DNA of 64,000 nucleotides from an uncultured Bacteroidia bacterium (GTDB lineage Bacteria; Bacteroidota; Bacteroidia; NS11-12g; UBA955), in NCBI GenBank assembly GCA_943789135.1, contig CALSSY010000006.1:1-64000 (forward strand), written 5' to 3'. Both the position numbers and the translations under genes were made by a program. Numbering within the stretch: position 1 is the stretch's first letter; each line of letters begins with the position of its first letter. The notes beneath the pieces were generated by a model that worked only from the letters and a program-made list of their open reading frames with translations, had not been told where the DNA came from and did no database searches. Of this stretch, positions 1 through 10,311 are shown in pieces.

Positions 1-69
1 ATAGGGGCGCATATCCGCCTCCATGCGCTTTTTGAGCTCCTCTCTGTTTACGATGTTTCGCAATAACAT
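1..69 (-). CDS. N-terminal fragment, possibly TrhO-like rhodanese (tRNA uridine hydroxylase)
   Basis: Only the first 23 codons lie in the window, reading leftward from an ATG at 67-69. The peptide starts MLLRNIVNREELKKRMEAD. This resembles the start of TrhO/YceA rhodanese-family tRNA U34 hydroxylases of Bacteroidota, which open with a similar short helix (NxxNREELKxxL) before a SFYxY strand. The diagnostic rhodanese cysteine would lie outside the window, so the assignment rests on a weak N-terminal resemblance. The gene is divided from the downstream terminator by about 120 bases with no visible gene. Confidence 0.4.
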   Translation of the reverse strand, partial: MLLRNIVNREELKKRMEADMRPY

Positions 70-189
70 AGTCAATCAGGAGTTTAAATTGGACTACAAA
101 AATACAATAGTTTCGGGATTTGGCATAAAATCCTCAACAAATAGACCCTCTCTTAATTTACACATGAACAAGAATTCGTAACTAAATAA

Positions 190-220
190 AAAAGGCCGCC
201 TCTATTTGAGGCGGCCTTTT
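190..220 (-). terminator. Intrinsic terminator after the Omp28-like gene
   Basis: A 13-bp inverted repeat (AAAAGGCCGCCTC at 190-202, its complement at 208-220) surrounds a 5-nt loop. T-runs on both sides mean it can work in either direction. It lies 20 bases past the stop codon of the leftward gene ending at 241. The stretch 70-189 between it and the next gene shows no other feature. Confidence 0.85.
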
Positions 221-240
221 TATTTGTAGAATTTTTATTC

Positions 241-2376
241 TTAGTGACGAACCATCACTTTAGTTGAGTAGTGGTAATTAGCTCCTTCAACAGACATCAT
301 GTAAACTCCTGTATTCCAAGTAGCTGTATTGATACTAGATTTACCATTGATCATAGATCCTTCATAAACAACTTGACCTGAAATATTCGTTACCTGAACT
401 TTAGCATTCTCAGATGCTAAACGATCAATTACCACGTTAAAGGCATCATTTGATGGATTAGGGAATACCTTAGCTTCGGCTTCAATGTTTTCGTTTGATG
501 CATTGTTTACTGGAATTACTTCTGATTGCAATATTTCTTTGGTAGTTAGATCTTGAACCCACACTAGCTACGTACAAATCATCAAAAGTCTCTACACTGT
601 GCTCTGTAGTATGATTGATGTGGTTGGCTGATTGTCCGTCCGTCGACAAACGATAGTCGCCATTAGAATGTATGAGCTCAAGGACTTTTGCTTACTTTTG
701 TGCCTTTTGTCATTGCGGACAGAGTCCCATTCCTGTAGCACCTGGCATCAATCTTCTTCATTACCATTTCGAACTTACCGTTTCACCGTTGGTCTTTTTG
801 TTGTTGAAGGTTTCTCCCTCTACAATTGCCGCAAACAACTTCATGTTTCTGGAACTGAAGTCCGCTCAATGGATTCAAGTCTACATCTAAAGAGATTGTA
901 TTCTTCCATGTATTCGCTGCCACTCCTGTGATTTCAAGGAATGAAGGCATATTAGCCGTCGCTTCGTCGTACAACGCTGCTGCACTGAATGAGCCTGGCA
1001 TTACCATCCCATCCTCCGTCGACTTCCATACGAGGCACTGAGTTCACTCCATAGTAACTTGCTCTGAGCACGAACCTCTTGTGTGCAATATGGGTCCCCT
1101 GTTCCAGGCCACCAGTACATCTGATATTTGATGGTTGTGTGGTAGCCGATCTACCACTGAAATTACCGCTTCATTGTAATTCTCGTTACCCGGACGTGCA
1201 TGGAGGGCACAAGTAGAAGAGGTGAAATACTCTCGTTTAACATCTTACGTTGCTACCCAACGATCAACTACATTCTACTGTAAAAGTAGCGGTATCGTTA
1301 GCTGGCATTCCATCAACCGATCCATTAGGATTAGATGTCCAAAACTTTTACGTTATAAACCCCAGTAGCAGATGGAGTCCATTTTGCTGGGGAAGTTAAA
1401 GTACCTGATGCTAATGAAGCGATATTAGTAGAAGTAGTTACTGCACCACCAATTGCCATTCCGCCATCAATTGAGAAATGTACATCAGCAGAACTTAACG
1501 TAGCAGAACCTATGTTTCTTACATTTACAGAAATATCAAAAGGAGCATCTCCAATTTTCATGTAAGGATCCATAATTACATTCTTAGCCAACAAATCACC
1601 AGCAGGCTGGGTTCCTTGAACAAATGTGTAATAAGAGTTATCAGAAGCATCGAAGATATTTTGAGAAACTTGCTGTGCCGCTAAATTTGGAGAACCTGCA
1701 AGCTGAATATGCCGTTGAATTATCAATTTGGATACCTGCAGAAATTTTAACGTTTGCAGAAATCAAATTACCACCTTCAACAGGTAAAGTTTTCATATCT
1801 ACAATATGAATGTTGTTGGTACCTTCTTCAAGCACAACAGCCCAGTAAGTCCATCCTTGCTTGATATTATCTGGCTGACCATAAAAGTTGAACCAAATCC
1901 AGTGTTGACGGTTTGGAGCTGTTCCAAATGTTTTTGTCATAACTGCACTCTGGTAAGTAGTAGATCCAGAAGCAACAGAAATTGGCTGAATACCTAATAC
2001 ACATACAGAATTATCAGGAATGTCGCTAGAAGGAAGAGACACGTTAGAGAAAGCGCTAGGCTTAACAGAAGGCGTTCCAACTGCGTCAAAAGTTACCGTA
2101 CCATAATTTCCTACTGTGTAAGTGGAAACATCGGCATCATTAAATTTGAATGCAAAAGGGATGTTTTGAGCTGACGTATATGAAACAGCACTTGTAGCTC
2201 CACCGTTCCATAGTGTATTCCAACCCGTGTTTGCTGTTTGAAGGGTAAGGATTTTCCCCGTCTTTGTTAATCCCATTTGGATTCTCTCCTGCTTTTAATG
2301 TAGGATAGTTGTAGTATTGCGCCTGGGCTCCAATAGCGGCAAATACACATCCTGCGAAAAGTAAAAATTTCTTCAT
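241..2376 (-). pseudogene. Omp28-like secreted T9SS protein, interrupted by multiple frameshifts
   Basis: One gene of about 710 codons can be reconstructed from pieces in all three leftward frames. The start (2376) gives a signal peptide, MKKFLLFAGCVFAAIGAQAQ. Fragments at 2276-1641 and 1726-1331 follow without loss of similarity. The poorly readable stretch 1330-560 still shows FTSSTC, a PGNENYNEAV block, YYGVNSVPRMEVDGGWDG and an ALYDEA segment, which match the Omp28-related outer membrane protein family. The last piece (564-241) is a complete T9SS sorting domain with FPNPSND and a terminal VMVRH. The first break sits near runs GGGG and AAAA, and 560-1330 contains several more. Because other genes here carry homopolymer indels, I favour poor sequence quality over true decay, but cannot exclude a real pseudogene. 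If intact it would be an exported, surface-anchored protein. Confidence 0.75.
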
Positions 2377-2475
2377 AGTTTCGTTTTGTGATATTCACAA
2401 ATTTAAAGACTTTTCACAAACTCACAACTAAAATTAAACAGAAATAAATCTGCTTTTGGGAAAAGGCAAGGAACA

Positions 2476-3489
2476 CTAAAAAAATCTTAGGCCCTCTAAT
2501 GACTCAAACTGCTTAGGACCAATTTCTTGAAGTTCGGATAAAATGAGCCTTACATCATCGGGGTATTGAGCACTCACCAGCCGTGTTCTATATTCTTTAA
2601 AATGGCTGTAACCTTTAAAATAATTGGAATAATGCCTACGCATTTCGACTACACCTACTATCGGACCTTTCCATTGAATGGACTTTTCAAAATGCGTCAC
2701 ACAAGCGTCTAATCGCTCTTGAAAACTAGGCTTTTCTAAATGCAAACCGGTTTTCAAAAAGTGTTTTATTTCTCTAAAAATCCATGGGTAACCAATACTC
2801 GCCCGGCCAATCATTATGCCATCCACTCCATGTCGATCTTTGTATTCCTTTGCCTTTTCAGGGGTGTCAATATCACCATTCCCGAATATGGGAATTTGCA
2901 TCCTTGAATTCTCTTTCACTTTCCCTATCAAGGTCCAGTCGGCTTCACCTTTGTACAATTGTACGCGCGTTCTACCGTGTATGGATAATGCCTTAATACC
3001 GACATCTTGTAAACCTTCAGCTACCTGTACGATATTTTTTGTTTGATCGTCCCAACCCAAGCGGGTCTTAACCGTTACAGGCAAGTGGGTAGCCTTGACA
3101 ATTGCCGCGGTCATTTCCATCATTTTTTTAGGATTGGTCAAAATTCCGGCTCCCGCGCCCTTACAGGCCACTTTTTTAACCGGACATCCGTAGTTGATAT
3201 CAATTAAATCTGGGTTCACAGCACTTGCAATTTTTGTAGCCTCTACCATAGAGTCAATATCCGACCCAAAATATTTGGATCCGATGGGCCTTTCATATTC
3301 AAAAATATCCAGTTTTTGAGTGCTTTTAACCGCATCACGAATCAAGCCTTCACTGCTAATAAATTCGGTGTACATCAAATCTACACCTTGCTGTTTGCAC
3401 ACAAAACGGAATGGCGGATCACTCACATCTTCCATCGGTGCGAGCAAAAGAGGAAATTCCCCAAGTTGTATGTCGCCAATTTTTACCAC
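2476..3489 (-). CDS. dusB: tRNA-dihydrouridine synthase (DusB type)
   Basis: This flavoprotein reduces uridine to dihydrouridine in tRNA D-loops using FMN and NADPH. The 337-residue length is normal. An FMN-binding LLLAPMEDVSDPPFR lies at residues 14-28, INYGCPVKKV contains the catalytic Cys102, KTRLGW follows, then SIHGRTR and the phosphate-binding FGNGDI and IGRASIGYPW segments. The start is a GTG at 3487-3489. It gives the family's usual MVKIGDI opening and lies 7 nt after an exact -7 promoter element on the same strand, so it is preferred over any internal ATG. It is transcribed alone and diverges from the CPBP protease gene, with 31 bases between the two start codons. Confidence 0.95.
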   Translation of the reverse strand: MVKIGDIQLGEFPLLLAPMEDVSDPPFRFVCKQQGVDLMYTEFISSEGLIRDAVKSTQKLDIFEYERPIGSKYFGSDIDSMVEATKIASAVNPDLIDINYGCPVKKVACKGAGAGILTNPKKMMEMTAAIVKATHLPVTVKTRLGWDDQTKNIVQVAEGLQDVGIKALSIHGRTRVQLYKGEADWTLIGKVKENSRMQIPIFGNGDIDTPEKAKEYKDRHGVDGIMIGRASIGYPWIFREIKHFLKTGLHLEKPSFQERLDACVTHFEKSIQWKGPIVGVVEMRRHYSNYFKGYSHFKEYRTRLVSAQYPDDVRLILSELQEIGPKQFESLEGLRFF

Positions 3490-3496
3490 CTTTGTA

Positions 3497-3504
3497 CAAA
3501 ATTA
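3497..3504 (-). promoter_or_regulatory. -7 promoter element of dusB
   Basis: Read leftward this is TAATTTTG, an exact match to the Bacteroidota -7 consensus TAnnTTTG. Seven bases separate it from the GTG start, so transcription should begin within about 3 nt of the start codon. No clear -33 TTTG box is seen. Confidence 0.65.
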
Positions 3505-3520
3505 CAACGAAATATCCCGA

Positions 3521-4447
3521 ATGAACCCCATAACCGATGATTTTCGCCAAAAACCCCTTTCCAATTTTTGGGGAATTTCACTTTTGCTTCTATTAATTCT
3601 TGTTTTTCAAATTGTAGGAAATGCTTTTTCCAATTGGTTATTGGCAGCCGCTTACGGCATTCCAATTGATGAAGTAAAGTCCTTATTGATGCAACCAGAT
3701 TTTTCCGCCTTGAGCATCAATCTTGGGCGGTGGTCAAACTTGATTCAATTTTTATTTTACATGGGAATTCCAGCATTGTTATTCACCTACGCCAACACAA
3801 CCCGACCCAAACATTATTGGGGGAAGTTATCTAAGGTAGAAGGGAAATACATTCTCCAAAGTATCGTATTGGGCCTAAGCGCCTTACCCGTGGTTGCGGT
3901 TATGACCTATTTTATGCAACAAATTCCTCTGGAAGGTTCATTGGCATTAACAGCAAAGAAATTAGTAGAGGTACGTCAAACTTTATTTGAAAACATGCTT
4001 GATATGCAACATCTTGGAGAATTGGCAGTTTGTCTGCTAATTTTAGCCTTGATGCCTGCGATTTTAGAAGAATACCTATTTAGAGGTATCATTCTCAAAG
4101 TAGCACGATTGCAATACAAAGGAACCTTCTCTGCATTGTTTTTTCAAGCGAGTGTTTTTGCCATATTACATCTTTCGCTGTACGAACTTCCGGGAATTTT
4201 TTTAATGGGTTTTATATTTGGAATTATTGCATACCGTAACGAGAATCTTTGGTATAACGCCATTACGCACTTTGTTTTTAACGGAGCTACAATCAGTTTG
4301 CATTATTATCTCAACCATGCATCCCATGGATTTAATAGTTTTACTACCGATGATATATTAGCTAATGCTGCCATTTCTATTCCAGCATCCTTATTAATGG
4401 GACTCTCCTTGTATGGATTAACACGAAAAAAGCATTTACCTAAATAG
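3521..4447 (+). CDS. CPBP-family intramembrane metalloprotease
   Basis: A 308-residue polytopic membrane protein of the CPBP/Abi (Rce1-like) family. The ATG at 3521 is chosen because the longer open frame upstream is only the shadow of dusB. Hydrophobic segments occur at about 18-38, 75-90, 112-132, 168-182, 205-222 and 226-238. The family motifs are present: Glu183-Glu184 and Arg188 in EEYLFRG, His217 in FAILHLS, and His250/Asn254 in THFVFN, which together form the predicted metal and catalytic site. Substrates are unknown; relatives cleave prenylated or membrane-anchored peptides or affect bacteriocin immunity. It probably shares a transcript with cdsA, which starts 33 bases later. Confidence 0.88.
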   Translation: MNPITDDFRQKPLSNFWGISLLLLLILVFQIVGNAFSNWLLAAAYGIPIDEVKSLLMQPDFSALSINLGRWSNLIQFLFYMGIPALLFTYANTTRPKHYWGKLSKVEGKYILQSIVLGLSALPVVAVMTYFMQQIPLEGSLALTAKKLVEVRQTLFENMLDMQHLGELAVCLLILALMPAILEEYLFRGIILKVARLQYKGTFSALFFQASVFAILHLSLYELPGIFLMGFIFGIIAYRNENLWYNAITHFVFNGATISLHYYLNHASHGFNSFTTDDILANAAISIPASLLMGLSLYGLTRKKHLPK

Positions 4448-4480
4448 AGTATCAGTTTTATACTTGTAATACCAATAACT

Positions 4481-5419
4481 GTGAAATTGAATAATTTTTG
4501 GACCCGAATTTTAAGCGGAATCGCGCTCATAATTTTTACCTTTTATTTGTTTTACTCAGGTCCATTTGGCCTTGCGTTTTTTGCAACATTGATTTCCTTA
4601 TTTGGACTTCAAGAATATTTCGTCTTGCAAAAAAGCCAAAATAAAGGGTTCAATAGATTGGTAATAATTCAAAGTCTTACCTTGGTTTCTACCATGCCAC
4701 TTTACCCCATTAGTTGGAGGTCAAATACGGGTAATATACTAAATTTTTACGTCGAATTTGCCAGTATCGGAATTGCCAGTATTATAGGAACCTATGTTTA
4801 TCTAGCGTTTAAAAAGCCCGAATTGAGCAAGTTATATATGGTTGCTCATATCTACATAACAGCCCCTCTTATTATGCTTCAAATACTTGCCCAACCCACA
4901 ATTAGCGGCATATATCAGCCTTTAATACCTGTTTTATTGATGGTGTTGGTTTGGTCTTCTGATTCCTGGGCATATGTATCTGGTAAATTATTTGGGAAAC
5001 ATAAACTTGCACCAAGCATATCGCCAGGTAAAACCTGGGAAGGACTGATTGGTGGCAGTTTACTTACTGCGGTCACGGGTTTTCTAATTTCTTACTACGT
5101 ATTTACAGAATGGGCATCACCTGAAATTCCCCAAGAAAAGATAGGCCAAACATTCCAACAAATCATGAAACCTTGGGGTTGGATTTATACCCCCATTTTA
5201 GGCATGTTGGTAGGTGTTTTTGGCACAATGGGCGATTTGTTTGAAAGTTCGATGAAGCGAAAAGCGGGGGTCAAGGATAGCGGAAATATTATTCCAGGTC
5301 ATGGTGGCGTTTTAGATCGCTACGATGCTTTTTTGTTTGCAATAGTCGTCATGTACGTTCTCGATAAAATCCATGAACCTGTAATTGAATTCCTTGTGAA
5401 CACATTCGGATATTACTAA
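4481..5419 (+). CDS. cdsA: Phosphatidate cytidylyltransferase
   Basis: It makes CDP-diacylglycerol from phosphatidic acid and CTP, the branch point of phospholipid synthesis, in the inner membrane. It has 312 residues and several membrane helices. SISPGKTWEGLIGG lies in the middle, and the signature near the C-terminus runs GDLFESSMKRKAGVKDSG, then IPGHGGVLDRYDA, with the metal-binding aspartates intact. The start is GTG at 4481; a near-consensus -7 element (TATACTTG, 4459-4466) lies 14 nt upstream, so it may also be transcribed alone. Downstream, 5420-5582 contains no recognisable gene. Confidence 0.95.
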   Translation: MKLNNFWTRILSGIALIIFTFYLFYSGPFGLAFFATLISLFGLQEYFVLQKSQNKGFNRLVIIQSLTLVSTMPLYPISWRSNTGNILNFYVEFASIGIASIIGTYVYLAFKKPELSKLYMVAHIYITAPLIMLQILAQPTISGIYQPLIPVLLMVLVWSSDSWAYVSGKLFGKHKLAPSISPGKTWEGLIGGSLLTAVTGFLISYYVFTEWASPEIPQEKIGQTFQQIMKPWGWIYTPILGMLVGVFGTMGDLFESSMKRKAGVKDSGNIIPGHGGVLDRYDAFLFAIVVMYVLDKIHEPVIEFLVNTFGYY

Positions 5420-5582
5420 TATCTAATTCGGGAAATTGCGAAGAAAATCCGAGTACTAGAACTACTGGAATTCCAGCTGATTTTATTCATAATTAGAGAA
5501 ACCTAAAATAGATTTTGTGAAATTCACAAAAGAGGATGTGCAATTTTCAAATCATGAAATAGGCGTTCACAATCAAAAGAAG

Positions 5583-5590
5583 TATTTTTG
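5583..5590 (+). promoter_or_regulatory. -7 promoter element of sucA
   Basis: TATTTTTG matches the TAnnTTTG consensus exactly. It lies 9 nt before the ATG at 5600, which leaves a leader of only a few nucleotides. This argues against the slightly earlier TTG at 5588, which overlaps the element itself. Confidence 0.65.
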
Positions 5591-5599
5591 CACCCAATC

Positions 5600-8312
5600 A
5601 TGAGTCCCGATACCTCCTACATTCACAATGCCGATCCATCGGCCATCGATAATTTGTATCAACAATACCAATCGGATAAAGAAAGCGTCGATTTCGGATG
5701 GCGTAAATTCTTTGAAGGATTTGATCTTGGTAGTGAAAAATACGCCAGCGGAGGTGCCGTAAGCGAGGATGCTGTTAACGAAATTAAAGTTCTCAATCTT
5801 ATTCATGGTTATCGCCAACGCGGACATCTATTCAGCCAAACCAATCCCATTCGCCAGAGACGTAATTATACACCAAAGCTTGATATTGAGACCTTTGGCT
5901 TGAGTAATGAGCATCTTGCTAAAACGTTTAACGCGGGTATTGAGTTGGGTATGGGGCCTGCGAAACTTTCTGATATTATTGCCAAACTCCAAAAAACGTA
6001 TTGCAATAGTATAGGTTGCGAGTTCAGCTATATCCGAGATCCTAAAAGGAGACAATGGCTTCAGGATCGATTTGAGCAAACTGAAAACACCCCCCAATTA
6101 AGTGTAAACGAGAAACGTCATTTCCTTGAGAAAATAAACCAAGCCACTGTATTTGAAAACTTCTTACACAAAAAATACATCGGTCAAAAACGATTCTCTT
6201 TAGAAGGTTTAGAAGCCTTAATTCCTGCTCTTGATGCGGTTATTCAATACGGTGCAGAATTAAATGTAGAAGAATTTGTTATCGGGATGGCTCACCGAGG
6301 TCGCTTGAATGTATTGGCCAATATTTTCAATAAAACGTATAGCCAAATATTCTCAGAGTTTGAAGGTAAGGTTTTTCAAGGTGGCGACTTTGATGATTTT
6401 GAAGGTGATGTAAAGTACCATTTAGGATATAGTACCGACGTAACCACGGCCACCAATAAAAAAGTACACTTACGTTTAGCGGATAATCCATCTCACTTAG
6501 AAGCGGTAAATCCTGTAGTAAAGGGTTTGGTTAGGGCGAAATTGGATAATAAATACAACAACGATGTAGACAAGATATGCCCTATTTTAATACATGGAGA
6601 TGCTGCAATTGCAGGTCAAGGCATCATGTACGAAATCGTTCAAATGAGCGGATTAGATGCTTATTATGTTGGAGGAACCATGCATATTGTAACCAATAAT
6701 CAAATTGGTTTCACTACCAACTATTTGGATGCAAGAACTTCAACCTATTGCACCGATGTTGCGAAAGTAACTTTATGCCCTGTACTGCATGTTAATGCCG
6801 ATGATATTGAAGCGGTTGTTCATGCCGTTAAATTGGCTATGGCATATCGCAATGAATTCAATAGCGATATTTTCATTGACTTATTGGGATACCGCAAATA
6901 CGGACATAATGAAGGTGATGAGCCAAGATTCACCCAGCCTGATTTGTATAAGCTAATTGACAAGCACCCCAATCCACGCGAAGTTTACAAAGATCTCTTG
7001 ATGTCTCGAGGTGAAATTGATGCGGCTATAGCCACTGAAATGGAAGCCAAGTTTAAAGACTTATTACAAGAAAAACTTGAAGAAGCAAAAGGAACCTTCA
7101 CGCCTCCCCCTTCTGTAGTCCCCAATACTTGGGAAGGATATCAGCATGCCAATAAAAAAACAATTCAAGAGAAAGCCGATACCGCAGTAGACTAGTAAAA
7201 TAGTCAAATCCTTAGGCGAAAAAATTAGCCAAATCCCTGCAGAAAAAGCCCCAATTAAAAAAGTTCAAAACCTATTTAACGATCGCGCAAAAATGGTGCA
7301 AAACAGCCAAATTGATTGGGCTATGGGTGAACTTTTGGCGTACGGAACACTATTGAATGAAGGACATAATGTAAGATTGGTTGGTCAGGATGTTGAACGT
7401 GGTACTTTTTCACACCGACACGCTGTTGTAAAAAGCGAAGACGGTCAACAAGAATATGTACCCTTGAATAATCTGCAAGACAAGCAGGGAAAATTCTATG
7501 TATACAACTCCCTATTGAGCGAATACGCTGCTTTGGGATTTGAATATGGATACAGTACCACAACTCCAAAAGATTTAACCATATGGGAAGCCCAATTTGG
7601 AGATTTCTCTAACGGTGCTCAGATAATTATCGATCAATTTATTGCATCCGCAGAGGCTAAATGGAGTAAATTCAGCGGATTAACCTTGCTGTTGCCCCAT
7701 GGACACGAAGGTCAAGGCCCTGAACATAGTTCGGCAAGACCTGAAAGGTTTTTGCAACTTTGTGCAGGCTCGAATATGCAAGTTTTGAACTGCACCACTC
7801 CAGCGAACTTTTTCCACGCATTACGTCGTCAGTTAAAGCGCAATTTCTCCATGCCTTTGGTTGTAATGACTCCAAAAAGTTTATTACGACATCCAAAATG
7901 TGTGAGTGCGCTTGATGAATTGAGTACAGGAGCCTTCCAGGAATTGATACCGGATAGCTTAGAAATCAAAAAGGCAAGAAAGGTGTTGTTCTGTACAGGT
8001 AAGATTTATTACGACTTACTCGATTATCGCGAAGCCAACAACATTAAAGACGTTGCGATTGTAAGAATAGAGCAATTATACCCCTTACCAGAATGGTTGA
8101 TAAAGGATATTTTCTCCCAATACCAAGGTGCTGATTTTGCATGGGTTCAGGAAGAGCCAATGAACCAGGGTGCTTGGCTGCATTTACACCGTTACGACTT
8201 CCCTTCTGCATTGAAGTACTATGGACGTCGCAGCAGCGCAAGTCCAGCTACGGGCTTTAAAAAGGTGCACGATCGCGAACAGGCTGAAATAGTAAGTGCC
8301 GCATTCTCTTAA
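5600..8312 (+). CDS. sucA: 2-oxoglutarate dehydrogenase E1 component (one frameshift)
   Basis: Thiamin-diphosphate-dependent E1 of the 2-oxoglutarate dehydrogenase complex, TCA cycle, cytosolic. The N-terminal part (5600-7195) opens MSPDTSYIHNADPSAIDNLYQQY and contains the E2-binding N-terminus, the GMAHRGRLNVLANI block, HLEAVNPVVKG, HGDAAIAGQG and the GYRKYGHNEGDEPRFTQP motif. The rest (7293 onward) has LVGQDVERGTFSHRHAV, LLPHGHEGQGPEHSSARPERFLQL and RHPKCVS. The frame changes between about 7180 and 7200, where a stop (TAG 7193-7195) interrupts otherwise continuous similarity. The span is 2713 nt, one base more than a multiple of three, giving about 904 residues, close to family size. E2 (sucB) is not in the window. 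The break is probably a sequencing error, because both halves are perfectly conserved. Confidence 0.93.
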
Positions 8313-8324
8313 GATACGGCACTT
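8294..8324 (+). terminator. Terminator hairpin overlapping the sucA stop codon
   Basis: AAGTGCCG (8294-8301) pairs with CGGCACTT (8317-8324) around the sucA stop codon at 8310-8312. The tail is only TTTATA, so it is a modest terminator. It lies between two genes that converge (sucA and rlmD, which ends at 8346). Confidence 0.5.
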
Positions 8325-8345
8325 TATACGTCAGATTAATAAAAC

Positions 8346-9749
8346 TTAAATACGTTCTAATAACGCCACATTCTCAACGTGGTGGGTATGGGGAAACATA
8401 TCTACCGGCTGAATCTTAATAAGTTTGTAATGCTCCTGCATCGCTTTTAAATCGCGTGCTTGTGTAGCAGGGTTGCAACTTACATACACGACACGATTGG
8501 CACCCGATTCATTGATACGTGCAACCACATCGGGGTGCATACCTTCCCTTGGAGGATCTGTGATTATCACATCCGGTTTACCGTGTTTATCGAACATATC
8601 AACAGTGAATACATCTTTCATATCGCCTGCATAAAAAGAAGCATGCTCTACGCCATTATTGGCGGCGTTAATTTTTGCATCCTCAATAGCCCCTTCTACA
8701 TATTCTATCCCTACTAATGACTTTGCACCCTCCGAAACGTAAATAGCAATGCTACCGGTACCCGTGTACAAATCGTATACATTTTCAGCACCTGTTAATC
8801 CTGCAAAATCCTTTGTGATATCATACAAATTCTTGGCTTGTTGCGTATTGGTTTGAAAGAAACTCAAAGGTTGGATAATGAATGAATACGTACCTAAAGA
8901 CTCCGTCAAATAGGGGGCTCCCGAGTAATTTATCACTTCACACCCTTGCATGGCATCGTTCATTTTTGTGTTGACGATGTAATTGAGTGAAACAACACGG
9001 TCAAAATTTGCAGCTATATGACCCATTACATCTTCAATAACTTTCGTATCGTCTTCGTAAAAGGCAACCACAATCATCCATTCATCCTTTTCATTACATC
9101 GAAACATGATATTCCGCATCAAACCTTCATGACGTTGAATATCATGGAAAGATATCCCATTATCATCACAGAAAGCCTTGACACTACGTTGTATTTGATT
9201 CACGTAATCAGGCATCAAATGACACGCTTCGATATCCAATAATTGGCTAAATTGTCCTGGGATATGGAAGCCTAATGCTCTAGGTCGCGGTGCATCGCTT
9301 CCCTTAACATAATCAATTACCCAAGCACGTTCGCTAAAAGTAAGTTCTAACTTATTTCTATAGGATTGTATTTTTTGACTTCCTAGAATGGGAACGACCT
9401 CAAAATCTCTAATGTCTCCAATTCGTTCCAAGGCGTCAACAACCTGCTGTTGTTTGAATTCTAACTGAGATTCATATGGCATATGCTGCCATTTACAACC
9501 ACCGCAATAGGTAAAATACGGACAAAAAGGGTCTACTCGGGTTTCAGACTTTTTCTGATACCGTATGATTTGACCTTCTTGAAAATTCTTTTTCTTTTTG
9601 ATGATACGCACATCCACGATATCTCCTGGAGCTGCATATTTCACAAAAATAACCTGATTGTTATCGCGTCCAATTGCATAGCCTTCAGCAGCTACTGCAG
9701 TTATTTCAAGCCCTTCAATAATTTTTACAAGCTTCTGCTTACGACCCAT
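8346..9749 (-). CDS. rlmD: 23S rRNA (uracil-C5)-methyltransferase, RlmD/RumA family
   Basis: A SAM-dependent RNA m5U methyltransferase of 467 residues. It has an N-terminal TRAM domain (about 1-65) and the 4Fe-4S cysteines Cys76, Cys82 and Cys85 in CPYFTYCGGCKWQH, with a fourth in EACHLMP near residue 174. The SAM-binding segment is NVYDLYTGTGSIAIY, followed by ITDPPREGMHPDVV and the catalytic cysteine in VYVSCNPATQARDL. The exact target (U1939 or U747 of 23S rRNA) cannot be read from sequence. The ATG at 9749 lies 4 nt after a near-consensus -7 element, implying a leaderless mRNA, although the gene is only 9 nt downstream of the thioredoxin-like gene. Confidence 0.92.
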   Translation of the reverse strand: MGRKQKLVKIIEGLEITAVAAEGYAIGRDNNQVIFVKYAAPGDIVDVRIIKKKKNFQEGQIIRYQKKSETRVDPFCPYFTYCGGCKWQHMPYESQLEFKQQQVVDALERIGDIRDFEVVPILGSQKIQSYRNKLELTFSERAWVIDYVKGSDAPRPRALGFHIPGQFSQLLDIEACHLMPDYVNQIQRSVKAFCDDNGISFHDIQRHEGLMRNIMFRCNEKDEWMIVVAFYEDDTKVIEDVMGHIAANFDRVVSLNYIVNTKMNDAMQGCEVINYSGAPYLTESLGTYSFIIQPLSFFQTNTQQAKNLYDITKDFAGLTGAENVYDLYTGTGSIAIYVSEGAKSLVGIEYVEGAIEDAKINAANNGVEHASFYAGDMKDVFTVDMFDKHGKPDVIITDPPREGMHPDVVARINESGANRVVYVSCNPATQARDLKAMQEHYKLIKIQPVDMFPHTHHVENVALLERI

Positions 9750-9753
9750 TGGG

Positions 9754-9761
9754 CGAAATTA
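9754..9761 (-). promoter_or_regulatory. -7 promoter element of rlmD
   Basis: Read leftward this is TAATTTCG, one base from TAnnTTTG. Only 4 nt separate it from the ATG at 9749, which would place the transcript start at the start codon. It overlaps the end of the upstream coding region. Confidence 0.5.
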
Positions 9762-10283
9762 CGATTTCTTTCCTTTAGCCATATCCAATAAATTAGAAAA
9801 ATCATTGGGAGGCAAATAACCAGGTTGAACGTAACGATTGTTATCGCTGGAAGGATTTGGCCAAAAAATAGTGGTAGGGAAGCCGGTTACACTGCCATTT
9901 CCTAAAAACTGCAACAACTCAGATCCTTGCCACGTTTTATCATTGAATTTGTAAACCGCGGCTGTTTCAGGATTCAATTTTACGCAAACAAAAGATTCAT
10001 TAAGTTTAGCAATAACCGCAGGATCAGCATAGGTTTTGCGGTCCATCACTTTACACCATCCACACCAATCCGTATAGGCATCGATTAACAACACCTTCCC
10101 TTCACTAACTGCCTTTGCATAACCTTCTTCAAAGGAATACCATTTCAATCCTTCTTCTTGAGGAGCTGATTGATGCGCAAGACCTTTATCTCCTGAATTG
10201 AGTGAATTATTATTTTGAGTTGTTAATGCGAAAACACTCCCAACGATGGCAATCATACCGGCTATTATAACTGTCTTTTTCAT
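9759..10283 (-). CDS. Exported thioredoxin-fold protein (thioredoxin_7/DUF255-like)
   Basis: A 174-residue protein with an N-terminal signal or anchor (MKKTVIIAGMIAIVGSVFAL) followed by a thioredoxin-like domain. The redox motif is in DAYTDWCGWCKVMDRKTYAD, a CxxC of the DsbD C-terminal/thioredoxin_7 type. The cis-proline region appears as VTGFPTTIFWPNP. A role in periplasmic disulfide reduction or isomerisation is likely, but the partner is not visible. It lies 28 nt after nadC at the end of the leftward operon that starts with the lamin-tail protein. Secreted cysteine-containing proteins of that operon could be clients, which is inference only. Confidence 0.8.
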   Translation of the reverse strand: MKKTVIIAGMIAIVGSVFALTTQNNNSLNSGDKGLAHQSAPQEEGLKWYSFEEGYAKAVSEGKVLLIDAYTDWCGWCKVMDRKTYADPAVIAKLNESFVCVKLNPETAAVYKFNDKTWQGSELLQFLGNGSVTGFPTTIFWPNPSSDNNRYVQPGYLPPNDFSNLLDMAKGKKS

Positions 10284-10311
10284 ATACTTGTTTATACGGT
10301 CAATTCAAAAA

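Noticed and set aside
3320-3520. Longer N-terminus for the CPBP protease
   Set aside because: The extension overlaps dusB on the other strand and lacks a membrane-protein start; ATG 3521 is a better start.
7180-7300. Programmed frameshift or two-subunit E1 in sucA
   Set aside because: There is no slippery heptamer with a following structure that I can see, the second half lacks its own promoter, and other genes here have random indels.
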